Notes under the pieces: model-generated | Told to the model about the DNA's origin: nothing | The model's database searches: none | The model's input: only the letters and a program-made list of their open reading frames with translations | Origin: Paraburkholderia sejongensis | GTDB lineage: Bacteria > Pseudomonadota > Gammaproteobacteria > Burkholderiales > Burkholderiaceae | Direction: 5' to 3' | NCBI RefSeq assembly: GCF_020880815.1 | Contig: NZ_JAJITD010000020.1 | Coordinates: forward strand, 62,001-126,000 | DNA length: 64,000 nucleotides | Part shown: positions 15,687-23,763 of the stretch, piece by piece | Numbering within the stretch: position 1 is the stretch's first letter | Layout of the letters: every line of letters starts with the position of its first letter | Program-made: the position numbers and the translations under genes

Positions 15687-17030
15687 CTAGTCCGGACTCG
15701 GCCCGGCTGCGACGGATTCGAGCGGCGCGTGCTCGCGCGGCGTGTTCGGCAGAACGAAGCGCAGCGCGATCATCCCCGTGGCGAGCACGATGGCGGCCAC
15801 GCCGAGCGCACTGTCGAGATTGCCGCTCTGTGTTTTGAGCCAGCCCGTGACGGTCGAGCTGAGAAACCCGCCGATCGACCCGAGGCTTGCCATGATCGCG
15901 AGCGCGTGACGTGCGGCGTGTTCGGCGAAGCAGATGGTCGGCGTGGTCCAGAAGAGGCTCAGCGCCGTGAAGATGCCAACCGAGCCGAGACACAGAACAG
16001 ATGCGCTCGCGAACGGACTGTTCGGGAACATCGGCAGCAGGACGAAGGCCACGATGGTGAGTGCCGCACCGACCACGATGTGCCAGAAACGCTCGAGCCG
16101 GCGGTCCGAGTGTAGCGACATCAGGTAAGCACCCACCGCGCTCACCAACGAAATCACGCTGCTATAAATGCCGATTTCGAGTGGTGTCGTGAGGCCCGCG
16201 CTGCGCAGCAGCGTGGGCGTCCAGGTGCCGAACACGTTAAGGCACCAGAAGATCGCGAAGTACACGTACGCGAATCCATAGACGCGCGGGTCGCGTGCGA
16301 CTTCCATGAAACTCGCGCTCTGACGTGCGATCGTGCCGAGGCTCGCCTGCACGTCCGCCGCGATAAAACGCGCTTCGTCCACGCTAAGCCAGCGCGCATT
16401 GGCGGGACGCTCGGCGAGCCACCACCACGCCATCACGCCAAGCGCTACCGACGGCACGCCTTCGAGCACGAACAGCCATTGCCAGCCTTCGAGCGACGTG
16501 CCGTGGCCGAAATTCTGCAGAATCCAGCCTGCCAGCGGGCCGCCGATAATCCCGGCGATGGTAGGGCTGATTTCGAAGAGGCTCATCATCTGTCCGCGCA
16601 GACGATGCGGGAACCAGTACGTGAGATACAGAATCACGCATGGCGCAAAGGCCGCTTCGCTCGCGCCGATAAAAAAACGCATCAAATAGAATTCGTGTTT
16701 CGTCGTGGCAAATGCGAGCAACACGGTGCAGATGCCCCACGCGCACATGAGCAACGACATCGTGCGTCGCGCGCCGATCACGCCGACGAGCTTCATGCCC
16801 GGAATCACGAAGGCGGTATAGCCGAGAAACAGCATTCCCGCGGCGAGGCCATACGCGGCTTCGCTCAGTTGCAGGCTCTGCAGGAATTGCAGCTTCGCGA
16901 AGCTGATGTTCACGCGGTCGATAAAGTTCACCACATAACAGACGAACAGGAAGGTCACGAGCCGCCACGCGACCCTTCTATAGAGCAGCGCGGCGCGCCT
17001 GGGGTCATTGGGTTCTACTCTCGGGATCAT
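15687..17030 (-). CDS. MFS transporter, anion:cation symporter type
   Basis: A 447-residue, 12-helix major facilitator protein of the ACS family, which takes up organic anions with protons. Landmarks are NFIDRVNISFAKLQFLQSL in helix 1, RFFIGASEAAFAPCVILYLT in helix 4, WFPHRLRGQMMSLFEISPT in the following loop and a long central cytoplasmic loop. It is divergent from the MarR gene at 17187 and precedes the porin. The neighbouring hydrolase suggests an anionic phosphonate ester or sulfate ester, or its product, as substrate; this is inferred from context, since ACS substrates cannot be read from sequence. Confidence 0.88.
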   Translation of the reverse strand: MIPRVEPNDPRRAALLYRRVAWRLVTFLFVCYVVNFIDRVNISFAKLQFLQSLQLSEAAYGLAAGMLFLGYTAFVIPGMKLVGVIGARRTMSLLMCAWGICTVLLAFATTKHEFYLMRFFIGASEAAFAPCVILYLTYWFPHRLRGQMMSLFEISPTIAGIIGGPLAGWILQNFGHGTSLEGWQWLFVLEGVPSVALGVMAWWWLAERPANARWLSVDEARFIAADVQASLGTIARQSASFMEVARDPRVYGFAYVYFAIFWCLNVFGTWTPTLLRSAGLTTPLEIGIYSSVISLVSAVGAYLMSLHSDRRLERFWHIVVGAALTIVAFVLLPMFPNSPFASASVLCLGSVGIFTALSLFWTTPTICFAEHAARHALAIMASLGSIGGFLSSTVTGWLKTQSGNLDSALGVAAIVLATGMIALRFVLPNTPREHAPLESVAAGPSPD

Positions 17031-17111
17031 GTCGTCTCCAGGTTTTTAGCTAATTGTGCGCAGCACGAACTCGATGCAATGTGGAGGGCAGGATACGATG
17101 CGTGTTTTTCC

Positions 17112-17124
17112 TTAACCAAGTTAA
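17112..17124. promoter_or_regulatory. Palindromic operator copy 1 (MFS/MarR divergent region)
   Basis: TTAACCAAGTTAA has perfect TTAAC/GTTAA arms around CAA. It lies in the 156-nt divergent region between the MFS and MarR genes. A 12-of-13 match in the opposite orientation occurs before the hydrolase gene (17703-17715). This is the expected layout for an autoregulated MarR repressor. Confidence 0.6.
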
Positions 17125-17186
17125 AGGTCGTATCGAATACCCTGGGGTGTGTCTTCCCCGGCGTCATTACAAAGGCCTTCTTCGCC

Positions 17187-17705
17187 ATGACCGATTCCGA
17201 TTCGCCCGCAGCCCCGTCGCGCCTCCTCGAGCCGCAGACGATCGACGACTTTCTCGTGCTGCGCCTGCGCCGCGTCGCCGTGGCGGCGGCCGACGGACCC
17301 GGCTGGCTCTACGAGCGCGAACTCGACATCAGCCGGCGCGACCTGCGTGTGCTCGGCATCATTCACGACCAGCCGGGGATGACCTCGGGCGCACTCGCCG
17401 CGCGGCTGAACGTAAGCGCGGTTCTCGCGAGCCGCACTGTTTCCGCGCTGGCGGACGAAGGACTCGTGCGCAAGGTGCGCAATCGCGACGACACACGCTC
17501 GATCGAACTCGTACTGAGCGAGAAAGGCCAGGCCGTCTACGCACGCGGCCTGCAACTGGGCGTGCAGTTCAATCGCGAGCTGGCGTCCTGTCTGTCCGAC
17601 GCCGAAGCGCATGCGCTCGATGCACTGCTGCAAAAACTCGAGGAACGCGCACTCAAACTGTCGGAGCGCGAAAAAGCGCAGTTCATGGCGCAGCGCAAAC
17701 GCTGA
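17187..17705 (+). CDS. MarR-family transcriptional regulator
   Basis: A 172-residue dimeric winged-helix regulator. Residues about 55-110 form the DNA-binding part: MTSGALAARLNVSAVLASRT as the helix-turn-helix, then VRKVRNRDDTRSIELVLSEK as the wing with the conserved D-R pair. N- and C-terminal helices form the dimer interface. The ATG at 17187 is internal to a longer open frame; it was chosen because it starts after the operator and gives family length. It lies between divergent MFS-porin genes and the hydrolase gene, with a shared palindrome on both sides, so it most likely controls this cluster in response to its substrate. Confidence 0.88.
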   Translation: MTDSDSPAAPSRLLEPQTIDDFLVLRLRRVAVAAADGPGWLYERELDISRRDLRVLGIIHDQPGMTSGALAARLNVSAVLASRTVSALADEGLVRKVRNRDDTRSIELVLSEKGQAVYARGLQLGVQFNRELASCLSDAEAHALDALLQKLEERALKLSEREKAQFMAQRKR

Positions 17706-17715
17706 ACTTGGTTAA
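17703..17715. promoter_or_regulatory. Palindromic operator copy 2 (before hydrolase gene)
   Basis: TGAACTTGGTTAA is the reverse complement of copy 1 with a single mismatch. It begins on the stop codon of the MarR gene, 75 nt before the hydrolase start, so the hydrolase probably has its own controlled promoter. Confidence 0.55.
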
Positions 17716-17789
17716 CGGTCTCGTCCTCTCCTACGATCTGCGCCACGCATCGCATCGATGCAACGCGCAGATTCGAGGAGACTTATTTC

Positions 17790-19355
17790 ATGACCGCCCG
17801 CAACGTGCTGTTCATCATGTGCGACCAACTACGCGCCGATCACCTCGGCTGCTACGGTCATCCGTGGCTGCGCACGCGCAACATCGATGCGCTGGCCGCT
17901 CGCTCGGTCTGCTTCGAAAACGCATTCGTTTCGTCGGGCGTCTGCGGCCCGTCGCGCATGTCGTACTACACGGGCCGTACGGCGACGAGCCACGGGGCGA
18001 CGTGGAACCGCGTGCCGATGAACATCGGCGAGATCACCCTCGGCGAGTATCTGGCTCGACATCGGCGCAGCCTCGCGCTGGCAGGCAAGACGCACGTCGT
18101 CGCCGATGAGGACGGCATCGCGCGCATGACGCTCGCCGGAAACAACGAGGCGCTCGCGGCGCGGCTGCGCGTCGGGCACTTTCACGAGCTCGACCGTTAC
18201 GATGGTCATCACGAGCCGGGTAGCGAATCCGGCTATCCCGCATGGCTGCGCGCGCACGGTTACGACAGCGCGCGACCGTGGAGCGACTATGTGATCAGCG
18301 TGCAGGACGACGCGGGCGGCGTGCACTCGGGATGGAAGATGCGTAACGTGCACTGGCCGTCGCGCGTGCTCGAAGCGCACTCCGAAACGGCCTACATGAC
18401 CGATCAGGCGATCCGCTACATCGAACAGGAAGGCGATACGCCGTGGGCGCTCCATCTGTCGTATGTCAAACCACATTGGCCTTATGTCGCGCCGGCGCCT
18501 TATCACAACCTCTATTCGCGCGATCAATGTCTGCCGCTCAAACGCAGCGAAGCGGAACTTGTCGATCAGCATCCGGTGCTCGCTGCCTATCGCGAGCAGG
18601 AGGAGTGCCGCAACTTCGCGCGCGCCGAAGTCTCGGACAAGGTGCGGCCTGTTTATCAAGGCCTGATCCAGCAGCTCGACGATCACCTCGGGCGCCTGTT
18701 CGACACGCTGGAGCGCCTGGGCCGTTTCAAGGACACGCTCATCGTGTTCTGCGCCGATCACGGCGATTTTCTCGGCGATCACTGGCTTGGCGAGAAGGAG
18801 ATTTTCTACGACACCGTGCAACGCGTGCCGATGATCGTCTACGATCCGTCGCCGCTTGCCGACGCCACGCGCGGCACTCGTGAGCGCCGCTTCATGTCGA
18901 ACATCGACGTGGTACCCACCGTGCTCGACAGCCTGAGCCTGCCGATCGACGACGCGCGTATCGAAGGCCGGTCGGTGCTGCCGCTGCTGCGCGGCGAGCC
19001 GTGCGGCGACTGGCGCGAATTCGTGGTCTCCGAACTCGACTACAGCTTCCGGCGCGCGCGTCTGATTCTCGATCGCCAGCCCGATGAATGCCGCGGGTGG
19101 ATGGTCCGCGATGCGCGCTGGAAGTACGTGCACTGGCAGGGCTTCCGTGCGCAGCTTTTCGACCTCGAAAACGATCCCGACGAGTTCGTCGATCTCGGGT
19201 CCGCGGCCGACCTCGAACCTGTGCGCGAGGCGATGCATCGCAAACTCGGCGAATGGCAGCGAGCGGCCAGGACGCGCGTGACCGTCAACGACGCGCTCGT
19301 CCTGCGCACGACCGACGTGCATAAATCGAAGGGGGTTTTTTATGGAGAGTGGTGA
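17790..19355 (+). CDS. Sulfatase-superfamily hydrolase, phosphonate monoester hydrolase-like
   Basis: A 521-residue alkaline-phosphatase-superfamily enzyme. The formylglycine site is C52 in CGPSR followed 7 residues later by GR (VCGPSRMSYYTGR), matching the C-X-P-X-R sulfatase/PMH motif. Metal ligands are D12 and Q13 in MCDQLRADHLG and D323-H324 in FCADHGDFLGDH. The order and spacing resemble bacterial phosphonate monoester hydrolases/phosphodiesterases, promiscuous relatives of arylsulfatases. A formylglycine-generating enzyme is not in the window and would have to be encoded elsewhere. No signal peptide is evident, so it is cytoplasmic and the substrate must be imported. GAGGAG precedes the ATG. 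A choline or aryl sulfatase role cannot be excluded. Confidence 0.87.
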   Translation: MTARNVLFIMCDQLRADHLGCYGHPWLRTRNIDALAARSVCFENAFVSSGVCGPSRMSYYTGRTATSHGATWNRVPMNIGEITLGEYLARHRRSLALAGKTHVVADEDGIARMTLAGNNEALAARLRVGHFHELDRYDGHHEPGSESGYPAWLRAHGYDSARPWSDYVISVQDDAGGVHSGWKMRNVHWPSRVLEAHSETAYMTDQAIRYIEQEGDTPWALHLSYVKPHWPYVAPAPYHNLYSRDQCLPLKRSEAELVDQHPVLAAYREQEECRNFARAEVSDKVRPVYQGLIQQLDDHLGRLFDTLERLGRFKDTLIVFCADHGDFLGDHWLGEKEIFYDTVQRVPMIVYDPSPLADATRGTRERRFMSNIDVVPTVLDSLSLPIDDARIEGRSVLPLLRGEPCGDWREFVVSELDYSFRRARLILDRQPDECRGWMVRDARWKYVHWQGFRAQLFDLENDPDEFVDLGSAADLEPVREAMHRKLGEWQRAARTRVTVNDALVLRTTDVHKSKGVFYGEW

Positions 19356-19426
19356 GGGGGTGTCGGGAGAGCACCACTGCGCAATTCGCTTAAGCGCAAC
19401 CATCCCCCCCAACCAACTCTGCCCCC

Positions 19427-19810
19427 TCAAACCGCATACTGTGCCACCCCATTCCCAAACGACCAATTCTCCGTCTTCACCTCGACGAGATTAATAAACA
19501 CATCCTCCGGCCTAACTCCCGGCGACTTCCCAAGCTCATCGACAATCTGGCGATACAGCGCCTTCTTCTGCTCGATCGTCCGCGTATCGCTGACGGTCAG
19601 TTGAATGACGACGAAGTCATCGCCGCGCTGAATGTTCTGATACTGCCGGTCGTAAATCATGTTGTCGGCCGTGTGCTCGGTGATCAGCACGAACAGGTCG
19701 TCGGGCGGCACGTTGAACGTATTCACCAGCGACCGCTGGATCCCGGCGGTCAACGCCTGACGATACTCAGCCGGCTTGCCGGAGCGCAGAGAAATACGAG
19801 TAAGCGGCAT
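19427..19810 (-). CDS. Tautomerase-family protein, MSAD-like
   Basis: A 127-residue protein that should start with proline after methionine removal (PLTRISLRSG), the catalytic Pro-1 of the tautomerase superfamily. Its double beta-alpha-beta length and the C-terminal ENWSFGNGVAQY stretch resemble malonate semialdehyde decarboxylase and related proteins rather than the 62-residue 4-oxalocrotonate tautomerase. An arginine in VSDTRTIEQKK occupies the usual substrate-carboxylate position. AAGGAG stands before the ATG. It is divergent from a LysR regulator that may control it. The true substrate is unknown. Confidence 0.85.
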   Translation of the reverse strand: MPLTRISLRSGKPAEYRQALTAGIQRSLVNTFNVPPDDLFVLITEHTADNMIYDRQYQNIQRGDDFVVIQLTVSDTRTIEQKKALYRQIVDELGKSPGVRPEDVFINLVEVKTENWSFGNGVAQYAV

Positions 19811-19908
19811 GATCGACTCCTTGTTGCGGTGTTGAATTAAACACAGCTTAGGGACGTCGAGTCATAATAAACAGATATCCGTGCCTATTTCATTCATTTA
19901 CATTTGAA

Positions 19909-20760
19909 ATGAAAGTCCTCGATCTCGATGCGGTACGCGCGTTCGTGCTGGTCGCCGATCTGCGCAGCTTCACCCGCGCCGCCGACGCGCTCGACACCAC
20001 CCAATCGGCCGTCAGCCTCAAGCTGAAGCGGCTCGAAGCCCACTTGGGCAAGCAGTTGCTGGAACGTACGCCGCGCGTCGTGCGTCTGTCCGCCGACGGC
20101 AATGCGTTCCTCGGCGCCGCCCGCGACCTGCTGAACGCGCACGAGCGCGCGCTGGGCGCGCTGTCGGTGGAGCGGCGGCGGCTCGTGCTCGGGCTCAGCG
20201 AGCACGTCGCCGGACCGGATCTGTCGCATCTGCTGTCCCGCCTCAATGCGCACGACCCGGCTCTGGTGGTCGAACTCCACATGGGCGCGTCGGCGACGCT
20301 GCTCGCACAGTTCGACGAACGCCGGCTCGATGCGGCGATCGTCCGTTATGGCGTCGACGAGCCGCCGCGCGACGACGCGCAGCCGCTGTTCAGCGAACCG
20401 CTCGGCTGGCTCGCGACACCCGCGTGGCTGCCCCGGCTCGGCGAGCCGCTGGCGCTCGCGCTGCTGAGCCCGCCGTGCAACGTGCGCGACGTCGCGTTGC
20501 GCTCGCTCGAAGAAGCGGGGATTGCGTGGCAGGAAGTGTTCGTTGGCGGCGGTGTGGCCGCGGTCGGCGCGGCGGTGGCGGCGGGACTCGCCGTATCGCC
20601 GCTCGCGCGGCGGGTCGCGCCGCGCGGTCTGATCGACGTGGGCAGCCGGCTCGGCTTGCCGGCGTTGCCGGAGTCGCGCGTGACGCTGCATTCGCGGGTG
20701 CGCGAGCCGCGTTCGGCGGAAACGCTGCGGCTGCTCGCGAATGGGCTCGCCGCGGCCTAA
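19909..20760 (+). CDS. LysR-family transcriptional regulator
   Basis: A 283-residue LysR regulator. The N-terminal helix-turn-helix spans about residues 1-60 (FTRAADALDTTQSAVSLKLK then RLEAHLGKQLLERTPR), and the rest is a periplasmic-binding-protein-like effector domain (HVAGPDLSHLLSRLNAHDPA onward). It is transcribed away from the tautomerase gene with a 98-nt shared region, the typical arrangement of a LysR protein and its target. The co-inducer is not deducible. Confidence 0.92.
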   Translation: MKVLDLDAVRAFVLVADLRSFTRAADALDTTQSAVSLKLKRLEAHLGKQLLERTPRVVRLSADGNAFLGAARDLLNAHERALGALSVERRRLVLGLSEHVAGPDLSHLLSRLNAHDPALVVELHMGASATLLAQFDERRLDAAIVRYGVDEPPRDDAQPLFSEPLGWLATPAWLPRLGEPLALALLSPPCNVRDVALRSLEEAGIAWQEVFVGGGVAAVGAAVAAGLAVSPLARRVAPRGLIDVGSRLGLPALPESRVTLHSRVREPRSAETLRLLANGLAAA

Positions 20761-20874
20761 GCCGTCCACGTAACCCGTCCACGTAGTTCGCCCACGCCAT
20801 CCGCCGGCGTGAGCCGGCTGCGTGACGCGGCGGCTATCGCACGCGGCGTCAAGCGAACCGGCAGAAAGAAAAAC

Positions 20875-21639
20875 TCAGTGAATGATCGGCGGCAGCGAAC
20901 CGCTGCTGGCGGTCGCCGGATTGGGCACGGAACCCATCGGCGCGATGTCGCCAACGTTTGCGGAAGCGGCCGGCGCGCTTTGCACGGCCGGCCGGATCGG
21001 ATTGGCATGGACCACCGCCGGCTTCGCCGCGACCTTGATCGCGTGCGGATGCGCATTTCGACCCGTCGTCGCGAAGTTCGCGCGCACCACCTTGCCCTGA
21101 GCGGGCTTCGCGCGGACCAGTTGTGCGTGCGCTTGCGGATGGGAATGCGCGGGAGAATGCGCCGGAGAATGCGCCGGCAAATGCGCGGCCTGCGCGGTCA
21201 CAGTCGCATGCGCACGCCCGTTGCCCGCGGCTGCGACGCGAGCGGGAGCCTTAACGCCGCCGTGCGCGCCCTTCACACCACCCTTGTTAGTCTCGACCGC
21301 CGCGACCTTCTTCACGCCACCGCGATGCGCGGCGAGCTTGTCGCCATGGCGCGCGCCGCCAGGCGCCGTCACAGCATGCGCGGCGGACCGCTGCCGGGTC
21401 CCCGCCGTTCGCACAGGATGCGCGCCCGCGCCAACCTTGCCGCCGGCATGACCGCCCACCGGCGCCTGCGCCGGCACGGTCCGCGCGTCACCGCCCGCCG
21501 CCTTCGCGATCCGCCCGCTCACCACATGCCCGCTAGCCTCGGGCGGATTCCACGTTTCCGTATAACCGGCCGCGACGGCCGCTTCCGACATGCACCACAC
21601 GGCCAACGCCGCTGCCACTGCCACTGCTCGAACCCGCAT
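20875..21639 (-). CDS. Ala/His/Gly-rich exported protein, unknown
   Basis: A 254-residue low-complexity protein with a signal peptide (about residues 1-23, ending EAAVA). The mature chain is rich in alanine, glycine, histidine and lysine, very basic, and has no recognisable domain. At about residues 156-168 a 12-bp DNA repeat (GGAGAATGCGCC on the plus strand around 21140-21175) encodes repeated PAHS units. It is divergent from the RES/Xre module. Codon phase and the signal peptide support a real gene, but the function is unknown; a DNA- or polymer-binding periplasmic role is only a guess from its composition. Confidence 0.65.
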   Translation of the reverse strand: MRVRAVAVAAALAVWCMSEAAVAAGYTETWNPPEASGHVVSGRIAKAAGGDARTVPAQAPVGGHAGGKVGAGAHPVRTAGTRQRSAAHAVTAPGGARHGDKLAAHRGGVKKVAAVETNKGGVKGAHGGVKAPARVAAAGNGRAHATVTAQAAHLPAHSPAHSPAHSHPQAHAQLVRAKPAQGKVVRANFATTGRNAHPHAIKVAAKPAVVHANPIRPAVQSAPAASANVGDIAPMGSVPNPATASSGSLPPIIH

Positions 21640-21691
21640 CTCCTGCTTCTCCTGATCGACGACTGCCCAAACGAGCCGGGATTATATTCTC

Positions 21692-21743
21692 TTGCAATTA
21701 TCCATATATGGACTAATATCGGTCTAAAGTACATATAGGGACT
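21692..21743 (+). promoter_or_regulatory. Promoter and operators of the Xre/RES module
   Basis: TTGCAA (21692-21697) and TAATAT (21714-21719) form a promoter with 16-nt spacing. The spacer contains a perfect palindrome, TCCATATATGGA (21701-21712). A second imperfect copy, AGTACATATAGGGACT (21728-21743), lies just before the antitoxin start and, read on the other strand, resembles the first flank (AGTCC.TATATG). This is a standard layout for antitoxin-mediated autoregulation. Confidence 0.65.
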
Positions 21744-21752
21744 TACCCGCTC

Positions 21753-22187
21753 ATGGCTCACGCTGCCCGACTGACCACACCCGAGGCGCCGCGACGCGCG
21801 CCGTCGGAACCCACTCTCACGGACATGTCCGCGGCGGGTCTGCGCGCGTTCTTCAACATCGCGCGCGACTGGGACCTGAACGCGGACGAACAGATCAAGC
21901 TACTCGGCTCGCCCGGCCGCTCGACGTTCTTCAACTGGAAAAAGGAGCCGCAGGCCGCGCGCCTGAGCCGCGACACGCTGGAGCGGCTGTCGCTGCTGCT
22001 GGGCATCTACAAGGCGCTGCAGATTCTGCTGCCGCAGCCGAGCGCGGCGGATAACTGGATCAAGCGCCCCAACAGTGCACCGCCGTTCGGCGGGCGCCGC
22101 GCGCTGGACCGTATGCTGGCCGGCAACATCAGCGATCTGGTGGCCGTGCGCCAGTATCTCGACGCAATGCGAGGCGGCTGGGCGTGA
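21753..22187 (+). CDS. Xre/MbcA/ParS-type antitoxin (DUF2384)
   Basis: A 144-residue antitoxin of the RES-Xre toxin-antitoxin class. The N-terminal region (about 30-90) is a Xre-like helix-turn-helix: LRAFFNIARDWDLNADEQIK, then LLGSPGRSTFFNWKK and LSRDTLERLSLLLGIYKALQ. The C-terminal DUF2384 part (WIKRPNSAPPFGGRRALDRM) is the toxin-contacting and sealing segment. The stop overlaps the toxin start as GTGA, so the genes are translationally coupled. It should bind the palindromes just upstream and repress its own operon. Confidence 0.92.
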   Translation: MAHAARLTTPEAPRRAPSEPTLTDMSAAGLRAFFNIARDWDLNADEQIKLLGSPGRSTFFNWKKEPQAARLSRDTLERLSLLLGIYKALQILLPQPSAADNWIKRPNSAPPFGGRRALDRMLAGNISDLVAVRQYLDAMRGGWA

Positions 22188-22885
22188 CACAACCGCAATG
22201 GCAGGACCGCTGGACCAGCGCCGCGCTCGACTGGTCGCCCGCGTATCGCGTGATTCCGACGCGCTTTCCGGCAATCAATCTGTTCGACCGGGTCGCATCG
22301 CCGGAAGATTTCGACGCGCTCTACGCGCTCGAAGCGATGACCAACGACCGGCTGCGCACCGAGATCGGCGAACTCGATCTGGTGCCGCGCGAAGAACGCC
22401 GTTTCGGGCCCGGCTTCGGGCCGATCATGGCCGCGCTCACCCATCTGAATCCGCTCGGCAGCCGCTTCTCCGACGGCACCTACGGCGTGTTCTATTGCGC
22501 GCGCTCGCGGGCCACCGCGATTGCCGAAACGCGCTTTCACACCGGCCAGTTTCTCGCCGCGACCGCGGAGCCGCCGATGCGTCAGCAGATGCGGCTGTAC
22601 ACGGTGATCGCCCAGGGCGGCGTCGTCGATCTGCGCGGCGACGCGGCGTTCGATCCGGCGGTGCTGTCGCCGGACGACTATCTCGCCGGCCAGACGCTCG
22701 GGCGCGCGGTGCGGGCGGCGGGGGCGCCGGGCATCGTCTATCCGTCGGTGCGCGACGCGGCCGGCGAATGCCTCGCCGCGTTTCGCACCACGCTGCTGCG
22801 CGAGTGCCATCACGCGGCGTATCTGGAGTACAACTGGAACGGTTCGAGCGTCGATATGGTGTTCGAGCTCAATCAGGTGGGCTAA
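22184..22885 (+). CDS. RES-domain toxin (NAD+ phosphorylase type)
   Basis: A 233-residue RES-family toxin. Characterised homologues (MbcT, RES toxins) degrade NAD+ and arrest growth. The RES hallmarks are visible: an N-terminal arginine in YRVIPTRFPA, GSRFSDGTYGVFYCA (about 96-110) with the Arg and Tyr, AIAETRFHTG with the Glu, and the later GIVYPSVRDA serine segment. It starts with GTG overlapping the antitoxin stop. The chain is longer than the smallest RES toxins because of an N-terminal region of about 80 residues. NAD+ phosphorolysis is inferred from the family. Confidence 0.92.
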   Translation: MTQPQWQDRWTSAALDWSPAYRVIPTRFPAINLFDRVASPEDFDALYALEAMTNDRLRTEIGELDLVPREERRFGPGFGPIMAALTHLNPLGSRFSDGTYGVFYCARSRATAIAETRFHTGQFLAATAEPPMRQQMRLYTVIAQGGVVDLRGDAAFDPAVLSPDDYLAGQTLGRAVRAAGAPGIVYPSVRDAAGECLAAFRTTLLRECHHAAYLEYNWNGSSVDMVFELNQVG

Positions 22886-22909
22886 CGGTTCGGCCAGGGG
22901 TTCGGCGCA

Positions 22910-23647
22910 TCAAGGCAGCGCCAGCGCGCCCGCCCCTTCCGCGCGCGCCGCTTCCACCGAAATCGACCAGCGCCGCAGCGCCTGCGGCTGCACGATCGTC
23001 AGCGTGCCGCCGGGCCCGAACGCGCCGGTATCGATAAACACCTGCGAGCCGATCTGCGTGATGTCGCGCACCGGTGTATGGCCGCAATAAGTCAACGAGA
23101 GCCCGCGCTGGCCCGCCGGATCGCCGTTGCCCAGCGCCAGTTCGCGGCCCCACAGCAGTTGCTGGCGGGTTTCCGCCGAATAGTTGCCGGCGTCCAGCTC
23201 GGCGTCGGAACCGAAAAATTCGGCATGCAGAATATTGAAGCGCTCCTTGCCTTCGCCGACCACGCGCACCAGCGGCAGCGTGCGCAGATGCTCGGCGTAG
23301 TGGCGCAGACGCTCGTCGGGCACGTCGATCGCCCACGCGCCGCCGATGCCGTACCACCACTGGCGCCGCAAACGGCCCTCGGCGACCGCGCACAGCGTGT
23401 CCTCGTGATTGCCGAGCACCGCGTAAAACCACGGCTTCGCGAGCAGCGCGAGCGCCTGCTCCGAATGCTCGCCGCGATCGACGAGGTCGCCGACCGAAAA
23501 CAGCCGGTCGCGCGCCGGATCGAACGCGATCTGGCACAGCAGGTAACGCAGCGCATCGACGCAGCCATGCAGGTCGCCGACCACGAAATCGCGGCCGAGC
23601 CGATTGGCGGCGTGATGCTGAATGAAGTTAGCGGGTGTCGAACTCAT
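22910..23647 (-). CDS. PPP-type metallophosphoesterase (PrpA/ApaH-like)
   Basis: A 245-residue calcineurin-like phosphatase. The motifs are GDLHGC (D and H metal ligands), GDLVDRG, GNHED and, near the C-terminus, GHTP. This set fits bacterial serine/threonine phosphatases PrpA/PrpB and is close to ApaH diadenosine tetraphosphatase, but the chain is nearer PrpA length (about 220-250). Substrate, phosphoprotein or dinucleotide, cannot be settled here. It converges on the RES toxin gene with a 24-nt gap. Confidence 0.88.
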   Translation of the reverse strand: MSSTPANFIQHHAANRLGRDFVVGDLHGCVDALRYLLCQIAFDPARDRLFSVGDLVDRGEHSEQALALLAKPWFYAVLGNHEDTLCAVAEGRLRRQWWYGIGGAWAIDVPDERLRHYAEHLRTLPLVRVVGEGKERFNILHAEFFGSDAELDAGNYSAETRQQLLWGRELALGNGDPAGQRGLSLTYCGHTPVRDITQIGSQVFIDTGAFGPGGTLTIVQPQALRRWSISVEAARAEGAGALALP

Positions 23648-23763
23648 CTTTGAATAATAATGCGCGCCGCGCCGGTATGTATGCGCGGTGCCTCTCTTAG
23701 CCGCGCGCCATTACGCAATTCGCGTGCCCGCGCGCCGGAGCGCCGTCCCGTGGTCCTGTGCCC

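Noticed and set aside
14355..19355. Genomic island or mobile element around the hydrolase cluster
   Set aside because: No integrase, transposase, tRNA edge or direct repeats were seen, and base composition is not visibly different from its neighbours.
21140..21185. Short direct repeats suggesting a CRISPR array or minisatellite
   Set aside because: The 12-bp units are contiguous, have no spacers and lie in frame inside a coding region as PAHS repeats.
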